Origin: CAVRQM01 sp963723455
GTDB taxonomy: Bacteria > Pseudomonadota > Alphaproteobacteria > Acetobacterales > Acetobacteraceae
Length of the DNA stretch: 64,000 bases
Reading direction: 5' to 3'
NCBI GenBank assembly: GCA_963723455.1
Contig: CAVRQM010000001.1
Coordinates: 62,001 to 126,000, forward strand
The notes under the pieces are model-generated. The model did not search any database. It saw nothing but the letters and a program-made list of their open reading frames with translations, and was not told the DNA's origin. This document shows positions 55,672 to 62,576 of the stretch, piece after piece. Both the position numbers and the translations under genes were made by a program. Positions within the stretch are counted from its first letter, which is position 1. Each line of letters starts with the position of its first letter.

Positions 55672-56459
55672 GGCGTGGCTCCTTGGTCGTGCAGGAACAC
55701 CTCAAACGGCCGGGCGAAAATGTCCAGCACCTCGTCGAGCAGCCGGAAGCCTGCCGGGTCGTCGTCGATCAGCGCCGTGGTCTGCGAGCGGTGGCAGGCG
55801 ATGGCGGCGCGCTTGGCCGGCAGCTGCGCCGCGATGTCCAGGCGGAACCCCGCTACCGGCTCCGCCGGCAGCCAGCGCCGCTGCGGCAGCGTCCAGCCCC
55901 AGACCGGGTAGGACAGCAGCCGCGCGCCCACCGCGCGCGCCGCCATCCGGCCGAGCAGGGCGGCGGCGACATGGTCGGGATGCGGATCATGGATCCAGGT
56001 GGCGCAGATCGTCCCCGCCCCGACCGCGCGGGCGTGCTCGACCAGCCGCTGCGCCGCCGCGTGGGCCGGCCGGCCGGACAGCGGCCCCGCGCCGTCCGGC
56101 AGGCCGAGGAAACGCACCCGGTCCCCAGCCAAGCCGAGCTGCTCGATCGCCTCGCGAGTCTCCTGCTCGCGAAGCGCGCGCAGCCGGGCGGGCGGATAGC
56201 GCCGTGAGCGCGGGTGCGACGCCGCGCCGTCGGTCAGCACCAGCACATGCGCATCCAGGCCATGCGCGGCCATCGCGGCAATCAGCCCGCCGCAGCCGAG
56301 GCTCTCGTCATCCGGGTGCGGCGCGACCACCAGCACCGGCCGGCCATGCGTGATCGCGTCCAGCCCCGCCATGGGCAGCCGCTCTATCCGTCGCAGCACG
56401 GCGCCGGCCGAGGTGATGCCGTGGCGGCAGGCGGCGCGTGCGTCGCGAAGCAGTCTCAT
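55668..56459 (-). CDS. PIG-L family (LmbE-like) deacetylase
   Basis: Zinc-dependent N-acetylglucosaminyl deacetylase-type enzyme of 263 residues. The metal motif PHPDDESLGCGG is near residue 45, and the second His site is HPDH near residue 150. It could remove acetyl groups from an N-acetyl sugar in the EPS precursor or another glycoconjugate. ATG 56459 chosen because the upstream extension is antisense to the lytic transglycosylase. First gene of a pair with the Cys-rich protein. Confidence 0.9.
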   Translation of the reverse strand: MRLLRDARAACRHGITSAGAVLRRIERLPMAGLDAITHGRPVLVVAPHPDDESLGCGGLIAAMAAHGLDAHVLVLTDGAASHPRSRRYPPARLRALREQETREAIEQLGLAGDRVRFLGLPDGAGPLSGRPAHAAAQRLVEHARAVGAGTICATWIHDPHPDHVAAALLGRMAARAVGARLLSYPVWGWTLPQRRWLPAEPVAGFRLDIAAQLPAKRAAIACHRSQTTALIDDDPAGFRLLDEVLDIFARPFEVFLHDQGATP

Positions 56460-56587
56460 GCCGCCGGTTCCAGCACGAAGGCGGCGCTGGTCCAAGCCGG
56501 TCGAGCGGAACGCCGTCGCCAAGCAACAAAGCGCGAGCCATCCAGGCAGCCGCAGACTCACCGATGATTTCACGCGATACAGGCACC

Positions 56588-57331
56588 ATGCGATATTTCA
56601 TGCTGCTTTGCACAATGCTGCTGCTGCACGCCGGGGCCGCGGTTGCGCGGGGCCTGCCGGGCAGCGCGACGCTTGCCCCGAGGCCGCCGCAGACAGCGCT
56701 GTGCGAGGCAGCGATCCGGGCGGCGCAGCGCGCCAGCACCGTCCCGGCGGACCTGCTGCGCGCGATCGGGATGGTTGAGAGCGGGCGGCGCGATCCGGTC
56801 AGCGGAGTTTGGGCGCCCTGGCCCTGGACCATCGACGCGGCGGGCCAGCCGGCCTTTTTCGACAGCAAGGCGCAGGCGATCGCCGCGGTGCGCGAGCTGC
56901 AGGCGCGCGGGGTCGCCTCGATCGACGTCGGCTGCATGCAGATCAACCTGGCACAGCACCCGGCCGCGTTCGCCACGCTGGAACAGGCGTTCGACCCCGG
57001 GGCGAACGCCGCCTATGCGGTGCGCTTCCTGGTCAGCCTGTTCGACCGCGCCGGCGACTGGACCCAGGCGGCGACGCTGTATCACTCGGCGACGCCGGCC
57101 TTGGGCGCGGCGTACCAGCGCCGCATCGTGGCCGCGTGGCCGGCGGGGCGGCTGACGCTGCTGCCGACCACCGCCCGCTCACCGCAGACCGCGCTGGCGA
57201 ATGCATGGGCGGCCACGCTGTCCGACGGCTCCGGCAGCGTTCTCCTCGGCCCGCAGCCGCGCCAGCCGATCCATCGGCCTGCCCGCAAGCGTGCCGATGC
57301 CGAGGCACGGCTCGCTGATCTGATCCGCTGA
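56588..57331 (+). CDS. exported lytic transglycosylase
   Basis: Peptidoglycan-cleaving enzyme of 247 residues, SLT/goose-lysozyme-like. A signal peptide (MLLCTMLLLHAGAAVARG) precedes the catalytic Glu64 in IGMVESGRRDP. VGCMQINLAQHP and AATLYHS motifs complete the fold; the usual ES..GxxQI order is kept. In an EPS locus it may open the cell wall for export machinery. ATG 56588; a longer in-frame start at 56564 is possible. Divergent from the PIG-L gene. Confidence 0.88.
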   Translation: MRYFMLLCTMLLLHAGAAVARGLPGSATLAPRPPQTALCEAAIRAAQRASTVPADLLRAIGMVESGRRDPVSGVWAPWPWTIDAAGQPAFFDSKAQAIAAVRELQARGVASIDVGCMQINLAQHPAAFATLEQAFDPGANAAYAVRFLVSLFDRAGDWTQAATLYHSATPALGAAYQRRIVAAWPAGRLTLLPTTARSPQTALANAWAATLSDGSGSVLLGPQPRQPIHRPARKRADAEARLADLIR

Positions 57332-57486
57332 AGAGGCCGCCAGTCAGCGGGCTACCGGCACGGCATCCGACCCCGCCGCAAAATGAAGCGGCGGACAAAC
57401 AAGCGCTGCATCGCCGAGTGCTGCGCCGTCAAGTCGCCGTTATCGCACCGATTTTTCATCGTGTGATGACATCTTCGGCGTTATTT

Positions 57487-57502
57487 CGATGATAGATCAT
57501 CG
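57487..57502. promoter_or_regulatory. perfect palindrome upstream of GH26-like gene
   Basis: CGATGAT-AG-ATCATCG, a 7-2-7 inverted repeat in the AT-richer 281-bp gap (57332-57612). It lies 111 bp before the start codon of the secreted glycosidase and is a candidate operator. Nothing else was recognised in this gap. Confidence 0.4.
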
Positions 57503-57612
57503 GCAATAAGACAAAACTTCCCTTTACTCTGTTTCAAACCGGTTGCGGCTAAATTGGATATTGCCGTAAGACCGCGTCCTCACGACAACGTGAGCACAAA
57601 AGGGGACTCTGC

Positions 57613-58839
57613 ATGCATCCAGTATTTACGGATTGCGGGCCGCCGGCCCGCACGATGGGCCGCCTTGCGTGCCGCGTCGCCGCCGCAATGCTGCCGCTGA
57701 CGGCCGCGATCAGCATCGCCGCCTCGGCGTCCGCTTGGGCGGGGCAGCCGCCGCCGTTCCCGCTGGGCGTCTATGCTGGCAATCCGGACGGCAACAATGC
57801 CGGCGCGGAGGCATCCTTCGAACAGCGATTCACCTCGTTCCAGACGGTGATGGGCGGGGCGGCGCCGCAATTCATGAACGCCTTCGTCGATTTTTCACAG
57901 CCGGTCGCCGACTGGCCCGGCAATGCCGGCTGGACCGCCTGGTCGTGGACCCAATCGCCGGTCGTGCGGACCGCAATCACCCCGGTGATCGGCATTCCGA
58001 TGTCCGACAACGCCCACTGGTCCGGCAACGGTCCCGGCTGGACCAACGACGATTTCTTCAGGCAGATCGTCGCCGGAACCTATGACTCCGCGTATCAGGG
58101 CGTGGTCGATTCCTGGATCCATGCCGGTTTCAAGTCGATCTACTTGCGGTTCGGATATGAAATGGACGGCAACTTCATGCCCTGGTTCATGGGCACCGAT
58201 GCGACGACGCAGGGCGACTGGGTGGCAGCCTTCAAGCACCTGTCAACGCTGATGCGCAGCCGCGCCAGCGTTGATGGCGGCACGGCCTATAGCGTCTGGA
58301 ATCCGGCGGACCTCGGCTGGACCGCGCTCGCCGTGAAAAGCTCCTATCCCGGCGACGCCTATGTGGACGTGATCTCCGCCGACGCCTACAGCCCGCTCTA
58401 TCCCGGGTCGCTGTACGACTGGGGAGACAACAACTGGACGTATGACTCCTCGATCCAGCAATGGTGGACCAAGGCGCTGAACTGCCGCCACTACTGGACC
58501 TGGCCCAGCAGCTCGCCCTGGCATACGAAGGGCACCGGAACCGGCTGGGGTATGGACGACACCATCGCGCTCGCCCGCGCCCATAAGAAGGCGCTCGCCA
58601 TTTCCGAGACCGGGGCCGGCGGCAACGGCACCAGCACCGGCCCGACCGACGAGCCGTTCTTTCCGACCTGGCTGGCCGCAGAGCTGAGCCGCGCGAAAGC
58701 CATGGGCGTGACCATCGCCTATGTGAACATCTGGGACACCTGGATGTCGGACGGCGACTGGGCGTTCTCCGAACCGGGCGACAACAAGCCGCTGGAAGCC
58801 GCCTCCTGGGCAAAGGCGTTCGGCGCGCCGGCCAACTGA
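57613..58839 (+). CDS. secreted GH26-like glycoside hydrolase
   Basis: Exported TIM-barrel glycosidase of 408 residues resembling family GH26 (beta-mannanase-type). A long leader (MHPVFTD..; an internal ATG at 57655 is an alternative start) ends near AWAGQ at residue 45. The acid/base Glu183 is in FGYEMDGNF and the nucleophile Glu332 in ISETGAGG. Aromatic residues line the barrel, as expected for a polymer-binding cleft. It sits alone before the WecA-like gene and after a palindrome. It probably trims or releases the EPS made by this locus, as its broken paralogue at 38.7 kb may also do. Confidence 0.85.
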   Translation: MHPVFTDCGPPARTMGRLACRVAAAMLPLTAAISIAASASAWAGQPPPFPLGVYAGNPDGNNAGAEASFEQRFTSFQTVMGGAAPQFMNAFVDFSQPVADWPGNAGWTAWSWTQSPVVRTAITPVIGIPMSDNAHWSGNGPGWTNDDFFRQIVAGTYDSAYQGVVDSWIHAGFKSIYLRFGYEMDGNFMPWFMGTDATTQGDWVAAFKHLSTLMRSRASVDGGTAYSVWNPADLGWTALAVKSSYPGDAYVDVISADAYSPLYPGSLYDWGDNNWTYDSSIQQWWTKALNCRHYWTWPSSSPWHTKGTGTGWGMDDTIALARAHKKALAISETGAGGNGTSTGPTDEPFFPTWLAAELSRAKAMGVTIAYVNIWDTWMSDGDWAFSEPGDNKPLEAASWAKAFGAPAN

Positions 58840-58889
58840 TCCGCGCTGACCGGCCGCAACCGGCTGCGCCGGCCGCGGCAGCCGGCGAA

Positions 58890-58925
58890 CGGCGGGAGCC
58901 CGGCGACTAGCCCGGACTCCCGCCG
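58890..58925 (+). terminator. hairpin after GH26-like gene
   Basis: Stem CGGCGGGAG / CTCCCGCCG with inner CCGG-CCGG pairing, about 50 bp after the stop codon. No T-run follows, so it may be an intrinsic terminator of weak type or an mRNA-stabilising hairpin. Confidence 0.45.
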
Positions 58926-58943
58926 CCCCGCTAATCAGGTCGC

Positions 58944-59999
58944 ATGACCCTGGCCGCCTTCCTGCGCCATTTGGCATTCTGCGCGGGCCTTGCCGGGGTC
59001 TCGGCGCTGGTGGTGCTCGCAATGCTGACCGCGGGCGTGGTGGACCGGCCCGATGCGCGCAAGGCGCATACCCGCGCCACGCCGAAGGGCGGCGGGGTCG
59101 GCATCGTCGCGGCATTCCTGCTCGGCATAACGATCCTGTACGGCTACTCGGATTTCTCCCGCTTGGCGGAGCCGTATTTCCGCGGCGTGATCCTGGCCGC
59201 AGCCAGCATCGCGCTGGTCTCGTATCTGGACGACCTGCGCGACTGGCCATTCGTGGTCAAGCTGGCGGCCCAGGTCGCGGCCGCGATGGCGGCGGTCGGC
59301 AGCGGGCTGTTCATCCAGGTGTTCCACGTCCCGTATCTGCGCGATGTCGATCTCGGCCCGGCGGGCGGCAGCGCGGTGACGCTGGGCTGGATCCTGTTCG
59401 CCACCAACGCCATGAACTTCATCGACGGGCTGAACGGACTGGCCGCCGGGACCGCGCTTGTCGCCAGCCTGTTCCTGGCGCTGATCGGCGAGCGGCAGGG
59501 TGGCTGGTTCGTCTATTTCGCCTCGCTGCTGCTGGCCTCTGGCCTGACCGGCTTCCTGCCATTCAATTTCCCGCGCGCCCGCATCTTCCTGGGCGATGTC
59601 GGCAGCCAGTTCTGCGGCTTCATGCTGGCGGTGCTGGGCGTGGCCGCGGCGCGGTTCGAGGGCGTGGCGCTGTCGTTCCTGCTGGTGCCGATGCTGCTGT
59701 CCGGCGTGCTGTTCGACGTGGCCTTCACCCTGGCGCGGCGGCTGCTGAACGGCCAGCCGGTCCACCGGCCGCACCGCAGCTTCCTGTTCCAGATCGCCCA
59801 CCGCGCCGGCGGCGATCCGCGCCGCATCGCCATGCTGCATTGGGGGTTCGCCGCATTCGGCGGTCTGGTCAGCCTGGCCTTTGAGGCAGCCCCCGGCGTC
59901 TGGAAGGTGGTGCTGCCGTTCGCCGTGCTGCCGCCGCAGTTGGCCTGGCTCGGCTATGTCGTCTGGCGCGCCCGCCGCGCCGGGATCGGCCGCTGGTAG
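58944..59999 (+). CDS. WecA/MraY-like polyprenyl-phosphate sugar-1-P transferase
   Basis: Polytopic glycosyl transferase of family 4 in the Pfam sense (WecA/WbpL type), 351 residues with about ten membrane segments. Active-site blocks are SYLDDLRDWPF, NAMNFIDGLNGLAAG and FLGDVGSQFCGF, plus the HRPHRSFLFQ cytoplasmic loop. It should transfer a HexNAc-1-phosphate to undecaprenyl phosphate, a second initiation activity in the locus besides the WbaP-like enzyme. Convergent with an MFS gene, overlapping 46 bp. Confidence 0.9.
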   Translation: MTLAAFLRHLAFCAGLAGVSALVVLAMLTAGVVDRPDARKAHTRATPKGGGVGIVAAFLLGITILYGYSDFSRLAEPYFRGVILAAASIALVSYLDDLRDWPFVVKLAAQVAAAMAAVGSGLFIQVFHVPYLRDVDLGPAGGSAVTLGWILFATNAMNFIDGLNGLAAGTALVASLFLALIGERQGGWFVYFASLLLASGLTGFLPFNFPRARIFLGDVGSQFCGFMLAVLGVAAARFEGVALSFLLVPMLLSGVLFDVAFTLARRLLNGQPVHRPHRSFLFQIAHRAGGDPRRIAMLHWGFAAFGGLVSLAFEAAPGVWKVVLPFAVLPPQLAWLGYVVWRARRAGIGRW

Positions 60000-61279
60000 G
60001 GCACGCCGGCCAGCAGCGCCGCACCCGCCAGCAGGAACAGCACGATCGCCGTCATGCCCAGGCGCAGGCCGAGACCGGCGCCGGTGACGGCGCTGATGGT
60101 CAGCGGGCCAAGGAACCCGGTCACCCGGCCCGACAATGCGAACAGGCCGAAATAGGCCGCGCGCTCCGATCCGGGAGCCAATTGCGCCATCAGACTGCGG
60201 CTGGCCGCCTGCGCCGGGCCGACGAACAGGCCGAGCAGGGTTGCGAACAGCATGAAACCGTTCCGGCCCGAGGCCAGCAGCACCGCCGCGCCGAACCCGG
60301 CCAGCGCCAGCACGCTGGCCAGGGCGGTGGCCTTGGCCCCGATCCGGTCCTCGATGAAGGCGCAGGCCAGCGCGCCCACTCCGGCGGCGACCGTCAGGCG
60401 GATGCCGAAGCCCAGCACCGCCCTGGCATCCATGCCGAAGCGGTCAGCCGCGTAGATGCCGCCGAAGGCGAACAGGGTGATGAGGCCGTCGGTGTATAGC
60501 GCCCGCGCCAACACGAAGCGGCGCAACCCCGGCTCGCGCACCGCCGCACGCCAAGCCGCGCGCAAGCCTGCGGCGCCTTCTCGGAGCGCCGCGCGCCAGG
60601 GCAGGGTCGCGCCGACCTCGGGCACAAACACGGCGACCGGCCACGAGAAGGCCGCGATCCACAGCCCCGCCAGCAGCGCGCAGGCGCGCACCGGCCCGGC
60701 CGGCGCCCGCGCCAGCGCAGCCGGCAGCAGCCCCGGGCGGGTCAGCAGCAGCAGGCACAGCCCCAGGCAGCACAGCCCGCCAGCGTAGCCGGCGCCCCAA
60801 GCCAGCATCGACAGCCGGCCGATCCGCCCCGGTCGCGCCAGTCCCGGCAGCATGGCGTTGTAGAACACCGTCGCCACTTCGAACGCCACCGTGGCCACCA
60901 CCATCAGAGTTAGCGCCAGGCCCAGATCGCCCGCATGCGGACGTACGAACCACAGCCCCAGAGTGGCCGTGGCCATCACCGCTGTTGCCGCACCCAGCAT
61001 CGCCCGCCGCCGGCCGCCGCGGTCGGCGATCGCGCCGAGCGGCACCGCCAGCAGCGCGATCAACACCCCCGCCCCGGCCTGCGACGCGGCCCACGCCGCG
61101 GTGCCCGCCTGCGCGTCGCGCGCCACCGCCCGGGTGACGTAGGTCGCGATCACGAAAGTCGAGACGACCGTGGTGAAGGCGCCATAGGCCCAGTCGTACA
61201 GCACCCAGGCGGCGACCGCCGCCCGCCTTGCGGGCGCGTCTGCCTGCTCCCGCGGCGGCGGCGGCCCGGCGTCCATCAT
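59954..61279 (-). CDS. MFS transporter, UMF1/ATG22-like
   Basis: Membrane transporter of 441 residues with about 12 hydrophobic segments. The start AAWVLYDWAYGAFTTVVSTFVIATY is typical of the UMF1 (Atg22-like) branch of the major facilitator superfamily; a GAIADRGGRRRAML loop follows helix 2. Substrate unknown. Start at the double ATG 61279. It ends inside the WecA-like gene on the other strand. Confidence 0.86.
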   Translation of the reverse strand: MMDAGPPPPREQADAPARRAAVAAWVLYDWAYGAFTTVVSTFVIATYVTRAVARDAQAGTAAWAASQAGAGVLIALLAVPLGAIADRGGRRRAMLGAATAVMATATLGLWFVRPHAGDLGLALTLMVVATVAFEVATVFYNAMLPGLARPGRIGRLSMLAWGAGYAGGLCCLGLCLLLLTRPGLLPAALARAPAGPVRACALLAGLWIAAFSWPVAVFVPEVGATLPWRAALREGAAGLRAAWRAAVREPGLRRFVLARALYTDGLITLFAFGGIYAADRFGMDARAVLGFGIRLTVAAGVGALACAFIEDRIGAKATALASVLALAGFGAAVLLASGRNGFMLFATLLGLFVGPAQAASRSLMAQLAPGSERAAYFGLFALSGRVTGFLGPLTISAVTGAGLGLRLGMTAIVLFLLAGAALLAGVPYQRPIPARRARQTT

Positions 61280-61361
61280 CGGCCTTCCATCCGGGCGCGC
61301 TTCCTGACCCCCGGCCGGCAAGGCTACATCAATGGCCCCGCCATCCCGAAGGAGCGTTCCG

Positions 61362-62015
61362 ATGACGATTGCACGACGCCTGCTGCGGCTGCGATCCGCT
61401 GCGGCACTCGCCGCCCTGCTGGCCGTGGCGCTGTCACAGGGCGGGTCGGCCCGGGCACAGGGCGGCCAGAACCCGTCCTTCAATCTGCTCAACCACGGCA
61501 GCGCGCCGATCCGCGAGCTGTACGTCACCCCGGCCGGAGACGCGCGATGGGGCCAGAACCGGCTGCAAGGCCGCGCCATCCAGCCCGGCGGCAGCTATCC
61601 GGTGCGGCGGCGAATCGACGGCAACTGCATCTTCGACATCCGCGTGGTGTTCGCGGGCGGGCGCATCCTGGACCGGCGCAACCTCAACACCTGCACCACG
61701 GACGACGTGGCCGTGGGTGAGGCAGCCGCCGGGTCGCCGCCGGCCGCGAAGGCTGCCGGCGATCCGTCGTTCCGACTGGTCAATCACGCCGCCCAGCCAA
61801 TCATCCAGGCGTTCGCGACGCCGGCGGGGTTCGGCAACTGGGGCCAGAACCGGTTGACCGCCGGCCCGATCCCGCCGCAAGGCGAGCGCCCGCTGCGCAT
61901 CGACCGCCAGCCGAACTCGTGCCTGTTCGACCTGCGCGTCGTGTTCGCCGATCACACCGCGCGCGAAAAGCGGCGCGCCGATCTGTGCCGGATCACCTCG
62001 CTGCCGGTCCAATAG
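61362..62015 (+). CDS. secreted protein with two internal repeats, function unknown
   Basis: Exported protein of 217 residues. ATG 61362 follows AAGGAG and opens a signal peptide (RLRSAAALAALLAVALSQGGSARAQ). The mature part is two copies of a 70-residue module, each with FxLxNHxxxPI, TPAG, WGQNRL and C-x-FDxRVVFA, and each keeping a pair of Cys. I do not recognise the family. Function unknown; a beta-rich, disulfide-bonded envelope protein is likely. Confidence 0.78.
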   Translation: MTIARRLLRLRSAAALAALLAVALSQGGSARAQGGQNPSFNLLNHGSAPIRELYVTPAGDARWGQNRLQGRAIQPGGSYPVRRRIDGNCIFDIRVVFAGGRILDRRNLNTCTTDDVAVGEAAAGSPPAAKAAGDPSFRLVNHAAQPIIQAFATPAGFGNWGQNRLTAGPIPPQGERPLRIDRQPNSCLFDLRVVFADHTAREKRRADLCRITSLPVQ

Positions 62016-62039
62016 GCGGACAGGCCGGCCCGCGCCGTT

Positions 62040-62432
62040 TCAGGCGTGGGCGCGGCGCGGCGCGGCGTCATGACTGACGGCGGACTTGCGCGACGTGCTG
62101 GACGCGTCGCTCATGATGCCGCGCAGGTCGCGCAGGAACGCCGTGCCCTTCAGCGTGCGCTGCACCAGTACGCTGCGCCGGTCCATCGGATCGACTTTCC
62201 GGCGCGCGAGGTCGAGTTCGCCGAGCCGGTCCAGCGCCCGGGTGATCGCCGGCTTGCTGACGTTCAGCTCAGCCGCCAGGCCGCGCACCGTATGCGCGCC
62301 ATCCTGCAGGTAGCAGGTCAGGAACACGCCGAGCTGACGGGCCGACAGATCCGGCCCGTCGCGCCGCACCAACGCCACCGTAGTGTCGCGCAGGATGCCA
62401 ACAAGATTGTCAGCCGTGGGTGAGGTCGCCAT
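62040..62432 (-). CDS. MarR family transcriptional regulator
   Basis: Short winged-helix regulator of 130 residues: LSARQLGVFLTCYL, VRGLAAELNVSKPAITRALDRLGELDLARRK and DRRSVLVQRTLKG form the MarR core. The C-terminal tail is short and basic. It lies downstream of an aminopeptidase gene on the same strand with a 144-bp AT-richer gap that may hold its own promoter. Target unknown. Confidence 0.85.
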   Translation of the reverse strand: MATSPTADNLVGILRDTTVALVRRDGPDLSARQLGVFLTCYLQDGAHTVRGLAAELNVSKPAITRALDRLGELDLARRKVDPMDRRSVLVQRTLKGTAFLRDLRGIMSDASSTSRKSAVSHDAAPRRAHA

Positions 62433-62576
62433 CGTAGCAATCCTTTCCTTCTGCCTTGCGGTCTGGGCCGCCTGCGACGCAACCGCCGCAGGAACATTCG
62501 TGTCCCAACTCGCGAGACACTGCGTTCGTTACTTAGGCTTAGCCGCGAGAAAGGTTGCAGGGTAATCCCGATTACG

